This document shows, one piece after another, positions 40,437-51,757 of a DNA stretch of 64,000 bases. The translations under genes and the position numbers were made by a program. This DNA comes from Planctomycetota bacterium (GTDB lineage Bacteria; Planctomycetota; UBA1135; GCA-002686595). The first letter of the stretch is position 1; each line of letters begins with the position of its first letter. The stretch lies in the NCBI GenBank assembly GCA_016714045.1, contig JADJNY010000003.1:372001-436000 (forward strand), in the 5' to 3' direction. The notes under the pieces are model-generated. The model worked only from the letters and a program-made list of their open reading frames with translations. It made no database searches and was not told where the DNA came from.

Positions 40437-43223
40437 ATGATGGACCGCAAGATGAGCGCGGGGGACTTCGACGAATCGCTGCTCGCGAGCCACGCGGCCG
40501 GATTGCGCTCGCTCGCGCTCTCGATCCTCCGCGACCGCGAGGCCGCGGAGGACGTCGTGCAGGAGACGTGGCGGCGCGCGCTCGTCGCTCCCGCGCCGGC
40601 GGGTGAGGGGCTGGCGGGCTGGCTGCGCGCCGTCGCGCGCGGGCTCGCGCTGAACCGGCTGCGCGACGACCGCCATCGCCGCGAGCGCGAGACCGCCGCC
40701 GTGCGCGAGTCCGTCCGCGAGCGCGAGGCGCGCGAGCACGACGACGAGGAGCGCCGCGCGGCGGCCTTGCGCTCCGTCGTCGACGCGGTGCTCTTGCTCG
40801 ACGAGTCGTACCGGCGCGTGATCCTCGCGCGCTACTTCGACGGCCTCGAGCCCACGGAGATCGCCGCGCGCACCGGCGCACCCGTCGCGACGATCACGAC
40901 GCGTTTGAAGCGCGCGCGGGAGCGGTTGCGCGCGAAGCTCGAGAAGGACTTCGGCCCGCGCGCGGGTGGACTGCCGGGCGCGCTCGCGCTCGTGGCGGGG
41001 CTCGATCCGCGCTCGGTCGCGACGTCGAACGGTCCGGTACCGATCGCGACGGGGACGAAGCTCGCCGCGGCGGCGGCGCTCGTGCTCCTCGCGGCGACGT
41101 TCGTGTTCTGGTTCGTGCGCGAAACCGCGCCCTCGGGCGCAGCGACCGGCGGCGACGCTGAGCTCACCGCCGAGGCCCATGCGTCGGAGCCCGCGGAACT
41201 CGCGCGCGCCGCGGACGCCTCGAGTGCGTCGGCGGCGACGTCCGCGGGGAGCGCGCTTCCCGCGAGCACCGCGGACGAGCACGCGGAGCTCGCCGCCGGT
41301 CTCGCGCCGCGCGCCGCTCCGCCGCGCGACGAGGCGGAGACGCCCGCGCTCCGGAAGCAGAAGGGACCGTTCCTCTACCACCTCGTCGTCGAGACGCTCG
41401 ATCGCGACCTCCACCCGATGGGCGGCGCGTTCGTGCTCGCGGCGCCGAAGGGCGTCACGTTGAACGACGTCGGCGTGACGGGGTGGAACGGGAAGCTCGA
41501 GCTCGAGTGGCGCGGCTTCGAACCCGTGCTCGAGCTCGAGCTCCTCGCGCGCGAGCCCGACGAGGGCTCGTCGGCGCTCGTGCGCGTGTCCGTCCATCAC
41601 GACCGGACCGTGGCGACGACGCTCGCGCTGCGGCCGCCGCCGGCGGCGAAGCCGAAGGACGCGGAACCGGACGTGGAGCCGCGCGTCACCCGCGCTCGAG
41701 AGCGTGCGCGGGACGCGAAGCGCCGCAAGGATGGAGCCCACTCCGTCGACCCGACGGACGCGGCCGACGTCGCGCCGGCGCCGCGCTTCGAGCTCGACGC
41801 GCTCGGAAACGGCGTCTTCGTCGACCCCAACCTGCTCGCCGAGGTCGGGCCCGGCGCGCCGCGCGTCGAAGTGCGCGGGGTGAAGGTCCCGAAGCGGCGG
41901 GAGCGCGCGCGTACGCTGCGCTCGCGCGACGACGAGGGAGCGCGGGAGTGGGAGCAGGCGCTCCGCGAGCTCGGAGGCCGGGCCGAATTCGATCTCCTCT
42001 GCCACGACGCGCTCGGCGCGCCGCTCCCCGACGTGCCCGTGTCGCTCGCGTTCGCGTCGCCCGCCGTGCGCATCGTCGCGCGCTCGGACGCGAAGGGCCG
42101 CGTGCGCTTCTACGTACCGTACAAGGGCAACGCCCTCGTGAGCTCGGGCGGCGGTCGCTACCTGCGCATCGACGCGGCGCTGCGCATCGGACCGGAAGGC
42201 GTGCGCCTCGCGCACAGGCACGAGCTCGCCGAGCCGATGCCTCTGCGCCTCGTCGACGCGGCGGGCGTGCCGCGCGCCGACTGGGTCGTCGAGGCCTGGT
42301 CTGTTCGTGGCGACGGCGCGTTCGTCGCGCAGGCGCGCACGGATGCGAGCGGCGGCGTGGTCCTCGGCGTCCCGCCGGGCGGGCCGTGGCGGCTCCTCGC
42401 GCGTCGTTTGCCGGCGTCCGTCGAGGTCGCCCGGCTCGTGCACGATGCGGCGTGGGCGAGCTCGAAGGAGCAGTTCCTCACGAACGACGAGACGGAGGGG
42501 ATGGGCTTCCTGCAGGTGCGCTTCTCCGGCGTCGGCGGCCGGCTCCTCGAACACCCGAGCGCGCGGCTCTGGGATCCGCGGTCGGGGCAAGGCCTCGTGC
42601 TGGGCTCGAACCGGACGAGCGCGAAGCCGGATTCGAACGCGGATGCGGAGCACGTGTTCCGCTCGCCCGAGCTGCAGAGCGGCATCTACTGGCTCGAAGC
42701 GGGCGGCGAGGGCCAGCGCTGGTCCTCCTTCGGCGAGGTGCGCGTGCCCGCCGGCAAGGCGCTCGACCTCGGGCGCGTCGCGTTCCGCGACAACGCGCTG
42801 CTCGAGGTCGGCCCCGGCGCGTTGCCGGAAGGGCTCGACGCGCTGCTCGAGTTCCGCGCGCTGCGCCACGGAGCGATCGTGCGCGCGCCGGACCTGGCGG
42901 CGAAGCTCCCCGTGCGCTTCGACGCGGCGCCGGGGCGCTGCGAGCTCGTCGTGCACTACACGCAACCCGCCGCGTCGGCCGTCGAGCCCGCGCGCTCCGC
43001 CGCGGCGGAGCCTCCGAGTCCGAGCGAGCCTTCGGAGCACGTCCGCGAAGCCGTCGCGCCTCCCGAGAAGGAGGTCGTGACCCGGCGCGGGTCCGCTCCC
43101 GATCGCCGCACGGTGGTCTTCCCGCTCGACCTCGGTCCGAGCCAGCCCGGCCGCGTCGAGCTCCCGCCTGCGGCGCCCCGTCCGTCGGACCGCCCCGACG
43201 CCGGGCCGCGCGACCGCCGCTGA
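40437..43223 (+). CDS. ECF sigma factor fused through a membrane helix to a large ectodomain
   Basis: This 928-residue protein has sigma-70 region 2 (about 13-80: AAEDVVQETWRRALV) and region 4 (about 112-168: EPTEIAARTGAPVATITTRL). After a short linker there is one membrane helix (about 208-226: LAAAAALVLLAATFVFWFV). The remaining 700 residues should lie outside the cytoplasm. They open with a Glu/Ala/Ser/Thr linker and contain beta-sandwich segments (DALGAPLPDVPVSLAF; LVDAAGVPRADWVVEAWSV). The shared signature WNGKLELEWRGFEPVLELEL recurs in the next gene. The design would let an outside signal act on a tethered sigma factor without a separate anti-sigma. Neither proteolytic release nor its promoters can be read from sequence. 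Confidence 0.9.
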   Translation: MMDRKMSAGDFDESLLASHAAGLRSLALSILRDREAAEDVVQETWRRALVAPAPAGEGLAGWLRAVARGLALNRLRDDRHRRERETAAVRESVREREAREHDDEERRAAALRSVVDAVLLLDESYRRVILARYFDGLEPTEIAARTGAPVATITTRLKRARERLRAKLEKDFGPRAGGLPGALALVAGLDPRSVATSNGPVPIATGTKLAAAAALVLLAATFVFWFVRETAPSGAATGGDAELTAEAHASEPAELARAADASSASAATSAGSALPASTADEHAELAAGLAPRAAPPRDEAETPALRKQKGPFLYHLVVETLDRDLHPMGGAFVLAAPKGVTLNDVGVTGWNGKLELEWRGFEPVLELELLAREPDEGSSALVRVSVHHDRTVATTLALRPPPAAKPKDAEPDVEPRVTRARERARDAKRRKDGAHSVDPTDAADVAPAPRFELDALGNGVFVDPNLLAEVGPGAPRVEVRGVKVPKRRERARTLRSRDDEGAREWEQALRELGGRAEFDLLCHDALGAPLPDVPVSLAFASPAVRIVARSDAKGRVRFYVPYKGNALVSSGGGRYLRIDAALRIGPEGVRLAHRHELAEPMPLRLVDAAGVPRADWVVEAWSVRGDGAFVAQARTDASGGVVLGVPPGGPWRLLARRLPASVEVARLVHDAAWASSKEQFLTNDETEGMGFLQVRFSGVGGRLLEHPSARLWDPRSGQGLVLGSNRTSAKPDSNADAEHVFRSPELQSGIYWLEAGGEGQRWSSFGEVRVPAGKALDLGRVAFRDNALLEVGPGALPEGLDALLEFRALRHGAIVRAPDLAAKLPVRFDAAPGRCELVVHYTQPAASAVEPARSAAAEPPSPSEPSEHVREAVAPPEKEVVTRRGSAPDRRTVVFPLDLGPSQPGRVELPPAAPRPSDRPDAGPRDRR

Positions 43224-43286
43224 ACGCAGCCGTTTTTCCCACTTCGGCGCATCGAGCGCGCCTCGCGCGGGGGACCCGATGCGATC

Positions 43287-45986
43287 ATGGCCGGGAACGT
43301 GGATCGAAACGCGCCCAACGAGCTCGAGAGCCTCGTCGCGCACGCGGGCGGCCTGCGCGCGCTCGCGTACCAGCTCGTCGGCGACGCGCACGCGGCCGAG
43401 GACGTGCTGCAGGACACGTTCGTCCGCGTCCTGTCGAAGCCGAGCGCCGCGCGCGCGCCCGCCGGAGCCGCGGCGTGGCTGCGGACGATCGTGCGCGGGC
43501 TCGCTCTGAACCACCGCCGCGGCGCGGCACACCGCAGCGCGCGCGAGGCCGAGCACGCGCGCGCGTCGCGCACCGACGAGCGCGGCGAACGGGTGCCCGA
43601 CGCCGTCGCGCGCGGGGAGGCGCTCGAGCGCGTCGTCGCCGCCGTGCTCGCGCTCGACGAGCCGTACAAGACCGTCGTGCTGCTGCGCTACTTCGAGGGC
43701 TTGTCGCCCGCGGAGATCGCCGCGCGCACGGACGCGCCGCTCGCGACGGTCGCGAGCCGGCTCCAGCGCGCGCACCAGACGCTGCGCGCGCGCCTCGAAC
43801 AGCGGCGCGGCGGCCTCGCGTTCGCGCTCGCGCCGCTGCTCGGGAAGGACGCGCTGCGCTTCGCGCCCGTGCCCGGTCCGTCCGCTCCGGTCGCGAAGGG
43901 AGTCCTCCTCATGAGCACGAAAACGATCGTCGCGGCCGGGGCGTTCGTCCTCGCCGTCGTCTGCTGGTGGCTCTTCTCCCTGCGCGAGGAGACGCCGCTC
44001 GCTCGCGCGCGCGGCGCCGAAGCCGCGCGGATCGAGGCGTCGCGCCCGGGCTCCGTCGAGGGCGCGCCCGATGTCGCGCGGCCCGCCGGGCCCGAGCGCG
44101 CGAGCGCGGCCGGCGTCGCGTCGCTCCCGGACGGCGCATCGGTCGCCGCCGCGCCCGCGCCGCGGATCGACGGTCCCGGTCCGTTCGAATTCGAGCTCGA
44201 GTTCCTCGTCGTCGACGCCTTCGGGTTCCCGGTGCAGGATGCGGAGATCTCCGCGGCACCCGACGGCCAGCCGCTCGCCGACTTCGGCACGTCGGCGTGG
44301 AACGGCCGGCTGAAGCGCACCTGGCGCGGCTTCGAGCCCGTGCTCGACCTCGTCGTGCGCGCCTCCGGGGACGGAGGCCACACCGACCTGCGGCACGTCC
44401 GCGTCGCGGCGGGCGTCCACGGGCGCGTGACGCTCGCGCTCCCGGTGGGGATCGACGACGCCAGCGCGGAGTCCGAGGAGCTGGTGTTCGAAACCGTCGG
44501 CGGTTCGGTGAGCGGCGGAACGATCGTCTTCTACGGCACGATCGGCGGCGGCGCGTCGGAGTTCGAGCTCGACGCGCACGGCAACGGCGTGTGGGAGGAC
44601 CCGTTCCTCTACGCGTCCGATCCGAGCGTGCCCGTGCTCTCGCGGCTGCCCGTCCTCGGCAACTTCTTCAGCCACGGGGGCGAGCTGCGCCTCGAGGGGG
44701 CGGGGCTGATCGTCGAAGCGATCGCCGTTCATCACTTCGAGCCCGCCGCGGGCGCCGAACCGCCGAAGCCCGAGGCGTTCACCCTGCGCGGCGTCGTGAC
44801 GACGCCGAGCGGAAAGCCCGCGGCGAACGTGCCCGTGACGCTGCTCGCGCAGGAGGGCATGCAGCGGCGGCGCCTCGAGACGAACGAGGCGGGCGCCTTC
44901 GCGTTCGACGACTGCCGGGCCGGGCCGGCCGTCGTGTTCGCGGGCGGCCCGGGCCTCGGGTTCGCCTGGCAGGACCTCGCGCTCGCACCCGCGATTCCCG
45001 CGCTCGACCTCGCGCTCGAGGAGCGCAGCACGCTCTTCGTGCGCCTCGTCGACGAGACCGGCGCGCCGCTCGCGGGCTGGCGCGTCGAGGCGTGGGCCGA
45101 CGAGCGCGGGCACGACTTCGTGCGCAGCGCGACCGCGGGCGAGGACGGTCGCGCGGTCCTCTACGGCGTCGGCGCGGCGCCGCTCTTCCTCGACGCGCGC
45201 CCCGTCGGCAAGGACGACACGCTCCGACCGGCGAAGCGCGTCGCGGAGCGCGTGTGGGCGCAGAAGGACGAGCTCGTGATCGCGATCGAGGGCGGCGGAC
45301 GGCTCGCGCGCGTCGAGCTCGTGCTCGCGTCGGCGACGGGGCTCGTCGCCGGCGAGGGCGTCGTGCGCCTCGAGCGCGCGGACGGCGTCGCGGCGGTGCC
45401 CATCCGCGCGCGCGACGTCGGCGAGGGCGACGCGGCGCGCCGGGTGTGGAGCCTCGCGGGCATCGTCCCGGGCACCTACCGCCTCGTCGCCGGCGCGCCG
45501 GGCGAGGCCTGGACCGACTTCGGCCCGATCGAGGTGCGCGCGGAGGACGCGCTCGAGCTCGGCGAGCGCCGCTTCGCGCCGCGCGCGCGGCTCGCGGTCG
45601 CGTTCGACGCGCAGCCTTCGGAGTCCGCGGCCGCCGGCGTCGACGCGCGTTCGGCCGACGCCGCTCCGCGCGAGCGCGCCGACGCGCGCTTCTTCGTGCG
45701 GCGGCAGGGCGCCGTCGTGCGCTCGCGTCCGTTCGACGTCGACCTGCCGGACGACTTCGGCGTGCCGACGGGCGCGTTCCGGCTCGAGTGGACGCGCCGC
45801 GCGGCGGTCGCTCCTGCTCCTGGGCCCGTGACGACCGAGGGCGCGCTCGTCGAGCCCGGCGCGGTCGAGGAGGGTCCGTCCGACGCGGACCCGGCGTTCG
45901 AGGAGCAGGGGACGCCGGAGTCCCACGCGCTCGAGGGCCGCGCAGGCGCGACGACGAAGCTCCCGCTCGCGCCGCGGCGGCCCTGA
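43287..45986 (+). CDS. ECF sigma factor fused to membrane helix and ectodomain (tandem paralogue)
   Basis: This 899-residue protein has the same order as its neighbour: region 2 (about 13-75: AAEDVLQDTFVRVLS), region 4 (about 115-170: SPAEIAARTDAPLATVASRL), one helix (about 214-231: IVAAGAFVLAVVCWWLF) and a long ectodomain. Ectodomain motifs align with the first copy (WNGRLKRTWRGFEPVLDLVV; ELDAHGNGVWEDPFL), and carboxypeptidase-regulatory-like modules follow (GVVTTPSGKPAANVPVTLLA; LVDETGAPLAGWRVEAW). The 63-base gap and same direction suggest tandem duplication and possible co-expression. No anti-sigma gene is near. An internal ATG just before the helix (about residue 209) could also give a sigma-free membrane form, but this is speculative. 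Confidence 0.9.
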   Translation: MAGNVDRNAPNELESLVAHAGGLRALAYQLVGDAHAAEDVLQDTFVRVLSKPSAARAPAGAAAWLRTIVRGLALNHRRGAAHRSAREAEHARASRTDERGERVPDAVARGEALERVVAAVLALDEPYKTVVLLRYFEGLSPAEIAARTDAPLATVASRLQRAHQTLRARLEQRRGGLAFALAPLLGKDALRFAPVPGPSAPVAKGVLLMSTKTIVAAGAFVLAVVCWWLFSLREETPLARARGAEAARIEASRPGSVEGAPDVARPAGPERASAAGVASLPDGASVAAAPAPRIDGPGPFEFELEFLVVDAFGFPVQDAEISAAPDGQPLADFGTSAWNGRLKRTWRGFEPVLDLVVRASGDGGHTDLRHVRVAAGVHGRVTLALPVGIDDASAESEELVFETVGGSVSGGTIVFYGTIGGGASEFELDAHGNGVWEDPFLYASDPSVPVLSRLPVLGNFFSHGGELRLEGAGLIVEAIAVHHFEPAAGAEPPKPEAFTLRGVVTTPSGKPAANVPVTLLAQEGMQRRRLETNEAGAFAFDDCRAGPAVVFAGGPGLGFAWQDLALAPAIPALDLALEERSTLFVRLVDETGAPLAGWRVEAWADERGHDFVRSATAGEDGRAVLYGVGAAPLFLDARPVGKDDTLRPAKRVAERVWAQKDELVIAIEGGGRLARVELVLASATGLVAGEGVVRLERADGVAAVPIRARDVGEGDAARRVWSLAGIVPGTYRLVAGAPGEAWTDFGPIEVRAEDALELGERRFAPRARLAVAFDAQPSESAAAGVDARSADAAPRERADARFFVRRQGAVVRSRPFDVDLPDDFGVPTGAFRLEWTRRAAVAPAPGPVTTEGALVEPGAVEEGPSDADPAFEEQGTPESHALEGRAGATTKLPLAPRRP

Positions 45987-46052
45987 CGTCGGTCCGAGCC
46001 GTCGCCGTCGTGGCGGCCCGTGGGGGCCGCGGGTATCCTCCGCGCCCCCCGC

Positions 46053-47602
<1,550 letters not shown>

Positions 47603-47606
<4 letters not shown>

Positions 47607-48112
47607 AGTACTTCGTCAAGGTCAACGGGCGCGACCACCAGGTCGAGGTCGTCGAGCGCCTCGGCGAGCTCGTCGTCTCGGTCGACGGCAAGGTGCTCGA
47701 CCTCTCCTACGAGGAAGTGGACGACCTCGGCCAGGTCGTCGTCCTGCGCGACGGGAAGAGCTACGCGCTCTCGATCGAGGGCGAGCCGACGCGCGTGCAG
47801 GTGACGCTCGCGGGCCACTTCCACGACATCCACCTCGAGGACGAGCGCGAGCGCGCCGCGCACGCCGCCGATCGCGCGCACTCGAAGGGTGGAGGCGTCG
47901 TGACGGCGATCATGCCCGGCGTCGTCGTCGAGGTGCTCGTGCAGCCCGGAGGCCGTGTCGCGAAGGGCGCGCCGCTCCTGATCCTCTCCGCGATGAAGAT
48001 GCAGAACGAGATCGGGTCGCCGGTCGACGGCGTCGTGAAGGAGCTCTACGTCGCGCCGGGGCAGGCCGTGGCGGCCGGCGCGAAGCTCCTGGCGCTGACC
48101 GCGGATCCCTGA
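47603..48112 (+). CDS. Biotin carboxyl carrier protein (biotinyl domain) of the acyl-CoA carboxylase
   Basis: The 169-residue product starts at GTG 47,603, overlapping the accC stop (GTGA). The C-terminal half (about 98-168) is a biotinyl domain, with biotin-accepting Lys 132 in LSAMKMQNEIGSPVDG. The N-terminal half (KYFVKVNGRDHQVEVVERLG) resembles the BT-like linker region of propionyl- and methylcrotonyl-CoA carboxylases rather than the Pro/Ala thumb type of AccB. Together with accC it forms a split alpha subunit. A short CGGCCG-ATT-CGGCCG hairpin at 48,152-48,166 may end the transcript. Confidence 0.93.
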
Positions 48113-48263
48113 CGACGAGCGCGCTCCGCCGGAGGGGCGCGCCACGGAATCCGGCCGATTCGGCCGAAGGTGCGGCGGGGGGGCCGCGCGGCCGCGGTGC
48201 GTTCATAACGGAATCGTTCCGAGCCTGGCTCTCGCCCCCTCCCTAGACTCGGGCGCACTTCCC

Positions 48264-51200
48264 ATGTCCGCGCCTTCGCGTCCAAGCTCCGAGTCCCACG
48301 TCCGGTCCGCCGTGGAGGTGAGCGCCTCGCCCGCGCGCGCGCACGCCGAATTCGAGATCCCGCGGCCCGGAGTCGGCAACCTCCGCGAGCCCGACGCGCT
48401 CCACCTTGCCTTCGAGGCCGAGCGGCTCGGCGTGTGGAGCTTCGACGACGAGGCCCGGACGCTCACGTGGTCCGCCGGCTTCGCGGACCTCGTGGGCGGG
48501 TCCGCCGAACCGGGCTCGGGGCCCTTCGACGCGTTCCTCGCGCGGCTGCACGCCGAGGACCGCGCTCGGCTGGTCGACGCGTTCGTGAACGCGCGCTCGG
48601 ACGCGGGGCCGTTCGCGTGCGAGGTGCGCATCCTCCACCCCGACGGGAGCCATCGTTGGGTGCTCCTCCGCGGGCGGCCGCGTCCCGACGAGACGGGCGG
48701 CGGGACGCGCTTCGCGGGCATCGCCACCGACGTCACGGACCGCCGTCGGCACGAAGACGAACTGCGCGCGAAGGAAGCCCGGCTCGCGCGCACGAACGAG
48801 TTGCTCGAGGCCGTCAGCCGGGTCCAGGCGGCGCTCTTCGAATCGGACTTCGAGCTCGCCGCGGAGCGCTTGCTCGAGGACTTCTTGCGCCTCTCCGGCA
48901 GCGAGCGCGTCTGGCTCGGCCGCGTCGTGCCGGCCGCCTCCGCGCCGTCCCGGATCGAGCTCGTCTGGCAGGAGCGCGGTGCCCGCTCCAGCGCGCTCGT
49001 CGCCTCGGACTCGTCCGCGTTGGAGCGTGCGTTCGCGCGCGTGATCGCCGCGCGTGTGCCTTCGTTCACGCACGAACGCGCGCCGGGATGCGCGCTCCCT
49101 GGCCTCGTCGGACTGCCCCTGCTCTCGGGCGGCACGCTCGTCGGCGTCGTCGGATTCGGGGGGCGTGCGAACGGCTACGACGTGGAGCTCGCGGCGTGGC
49201 TCGAGCCGCTGACCTCCGCCTGCGCGCGCTGGCTCGAAGGCCGCGCGATCGACGCGCGCCGCCGCGCCGCCGAGCAGCGGGTGCACGAGAGCGAGCGCCG
49301 TTATCGATCGCTGGTCGCGGCGTCGACCGCGCTCGTGTGGTCCACGAACCCGGAGGGCCGCTTCGTCGAGCCGCAGCCCGCGTGGGAGGCGTTCACCGGT
49401 CAAGCGTGGCCGGCGCACGCCGGGACGGGCTGGCTCGACTGCATCCACGGCGAGGACCGCGAGCGCGTGCGCGCCGAGTGGCACTCGATCGTCCGTGCGT
49501 GCTCGATTGGCGAAGTCGAAGCGCGCCTCTGGCATGCGCCGTCGCGCGCTTGGCGGATCGTCCGCGCGCGCGCCGTACCGCTCCTCGCGCCAAGTGGGTC
49601 CGTCGAGCGGTGGATCGGCACGATCGAGGACGTGCACGACCGTCGCGCGGCCGTCGAACGCTTGCGCGCCTCCGAGGAGTGCCTGCGCGTCGTGCTGCGC
49701 GCGACGAACGACGTCGTGTGGGACTGGGACCTTGCGCGGGGCGAGCTGCGCTGGAGCCAGCGCTACGCCGAGACGTTCGGGTATCCCGCGCAGGACCTCG
49801 TGATGAGCGTCGACGAGTGCGATCGGCGCGTGCACCCGGACGACCGCGCGGGGCTCGAAGCGAGCCTTGCCGTGGCGCTCGAGGGCGGCGACACGCTTTG
49901 GACGCACGAGTACCGCTATCGCCACGCCGACGGTTCGTGGCAGCACGTGCAGGACCGCGGCTGCGTGCTGCGCGACGAAACGGGCCGTGCCGTGCGCATG
50001 CTCGGCGCGCTGCAGGACGTCACGCGTCGCCGCCAGTCCGAGCTCGAGTTGCGCCAGGCGGAGCTCCTCTACCGCGGGCTCGTCCACTCGGTGAAGGCCG
50101 TGCTCTGGCGGGCGAATCCGCGGACGCTGAGCTTCGACTTCGTCAGTCAGGAAGCCGCTTCGTTCGGCTACCCGCTCGAAGCGTGGCTCGAGCCGGGCTT
50201 CTGGGCCGCGCACCTCCATCCCGACGACCGCGAGCGCGCGATCTCGATCTGCACGCGCGCGACGCGCGAGCTCCGGGATCACGAGTTCGAATACCGGTTC
50301 CTCGCCGCGGACGGTCGGGTCGTGTGGCTGCGCGACCGTGCGACCGTGCAGGTCGAGGACGGCCGCGTCGTCGGCTTGGTCGGCGTCCTGTTCGACATCA
50401 CCGAGCTCAAGCAGGCCCAAGAGCGCGTCCAGTCGAGCGAAGAGCGCTTCCGCGCGCTGTACGAGCAGGCCCTCGTCGCCATGGCGCGCAGCGGGCTCGA
50501 CGGCCGGCTCCTCGACGCGAACCCGGCGTTTTGCTCCATGCTCGGCTACGAACGCGAGGAGCTCGCGTCGCTGACGGCCGCCGACGTCTCGCATCCGGAG
50601 GACTGGCCGCGCAACGCCGAGTTGCGCGCCGAGGTGCTCTCCGGCGCGCGCAGCGGTTTCCAGATCGAGAAGCGCTACCGCCGCAAGAACGGATCGTTCG
50701 TCTGGTGCCGTGCGACCGTGACGCTCGTGCGCGGCGCGCGGGGCGAGCCCGACTGCTTCCTCGGCGTCCTGGAGGACGCCACGGAGCGCAAGGAGACCGA
50801 GCGCGTGCAGCGCGAGCTGAACCAAGAGCTCGAACGGCGCGTCCAGGAGCGCACGGTCGAGTTGCAGTCGACGCTGCGCGAGCTCGAGAGCTTCAGCTAC
50901 TCCGTTTCGCACGACCTGCGCGCACCCCTGCGCGGGATGGACGGGTTCAGCCAGCTCCTCCTCGAAGAGCACGGCCACCAACTCGACGAGGAGGCCCGCG
51001 GCTGGTTGCGGCGCATCCGTGCAAACTGCGCATCGATGAGCCAGCTCATCGACGGCCTGCTCGCGCTCGCCCGGCTCTCCCGGGACGAGCTGGTCCTCGG
51101 GGTCGTCGACCTCGCGCCCATCGCGCGCGAGATCGTGGACGGGCTGCGGGCCGCGGAGCCGGCGCGCGAGGTCGAGTTGCGCGTCAGCGGCGACCTGCGC

Positions 51201-51548
51201 GCGCACGCTGACCCGCGCCTGATGCGGACCTTGCTCGAGAACCTCCTCGGGAACGCCTGGAAGTTCTCCGCGCGAAGGCCGCGCGCTCGCATCGAGCTCT
51301 CGGTCGAGCCTGGGCCGACGGGCGAGCGCACCTACTGCGTCAGCGACGACGGCGTCGGATTCGACCCTGTGCACGCGACCCGGCTCTTCGAGCCGTTCGA
51401 GCGGCTCCACTCCCAGGCCGACTTCCCCGGCTCCGGCATCGGTCTCGCGACGGTGCAGCGGATCGTGCGCCGTCACGGCGGCGAAGTCTGGATCGAAGGC
51501 GCGCCCGGGCGCGGCGCACGCGTGTTCTTCACGCTGGGACCGCGCTGA
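48264..51548 (+). CDS. Soluble multi-PAS/GAF sensor histidine kinase
   Basis: This 1,094-residue kinase has no membrane helix. It contains an N-terminal PAS (about 45-165) and a GAF-like segment (185-330). Four more PAS domains follow (345-465, 470-590, 595-720, 725-850), each ending in a D-(V/I/A)-T or similar PAC motif such as ALQDVTRRRQSE and VLFDITELKQAQ. A coiled coil precedes the HisKA domain (phospho-His 883 in SYSVSHDLRAPLRG). The HATPase shows LLENLLGNAWKFSARR (N box), SDDGVGFDP (G1) and FPGSGIGLATVQRIV (G2). This is the cyanobacterial-phytochrome-like kinase class. The small receiver protein downstream is its likely partner. Confidence 0.93.
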   Translation: MSAPSRPSSESHVRSAVEVSASPARAHAEFEIPRPGVGNLREPDALHLAFEAERLGVWSFDDEARTLTWSAGFADLVGGSAEPGSGPFDAFLARLHAEDRARLVDAFVNARSDAGPFACEVRILHPDGSHRWVLLRGRPRPDETGGGTRFAGIATDVTDRRRHEDELRAKEARLARTNELLEAVSRVQAALFESDFELAAERLLEDFLRLSGSERVWLGRVVPAASAPSRIELVWQERGARSSALVASDSSALERAFARVIAARVPSFTHERAPGCALPGLVGLPLLSGGTLVGVVGFGGRANGYDVELAAWLEPLTSACARWLEGRAIDARRRAAEQRVHESERRYRSLVAASTALVWSTNPEGRFVEPQPAWEAFTGQAWPAHAGTGWLDCIHGEDRERVRAEWHSIVRACSIGEVEARLWHAPSRAWRIVRARAVPLLAPSGSVERWIGTIEDVHDRRAAVERLRASEECLRVVLRATNDVVWDWDLARGELRWSQRYAETFGYPAQDLVMSVDECDRRVHPDDRAGLEASLAVALEGGDTLWTHEYRYRHADGSWQHVQDRGCVLRDETGRAVRMLGALQDVTRRRQSELELRQAELLYRGLVHSVKAVLWRANPRTLSFDFVSQEAASFGYPLEAWLEPGFWAAHLHPDDRERAISICTRATRELRDHEFEYRFLAADGRVVWLRDRATVQVEDGRVVGLVGVLFDITELKQAQERVQSSEERFRALYEQALVAMARSGLDGRLLDANPAFCSMLGYEREELASLTAADVSHPEDWPRNAELRAEVLSGARSGFQIEKRYRRKNGSFVWCRATVTLVRGARGEPDCFLGVLEDATERKETERVQRELNQELERRVQERTVELQSTLRELESFSYSVSHDLRAPLRGMDGFSQLLLEEHGHQLDEEARGWLRRIRANCASMSQLIDGLLALARLSRDELVLGVVDLAPIAREIVDGLRAAEPAREVELRVSGDLRAHADPRLMRTLLENLLGNAWKFSARRPRARIELSVEPGPTGERTYCVSDDGVGFDPVHATRLFEPFERLHSQADFPGSGIGLATVQRIVRRHGGEVWIEGAPGRGARVFFTLGPR

Positions 51549-51757
51549 TCCTCCCCGGCGCGCCACGCGCCACGTCACACGGCGCTCGAGCGGCCTGGGC
51601 GTGCATGTCGCGCAGCCGCACCGGACCGAGATCGCGGTGGGGACGTCGCGGTCTTGCCGGGTAGGCGCGGGCGGCTGGTAGGTTGAGCACCTCCGAATCG
51701 ACACGCCCGGAGCGGGATGGCATCGTACCCACGCTCCCGCGGCGAGCGGCAGCCTGC

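Noticed and set aside
48243..51704. A 1,153-codon minus-strand open frame
   Set aside because: It is antisense to the multi-PAS histidine kinase and has no recognisable motif.
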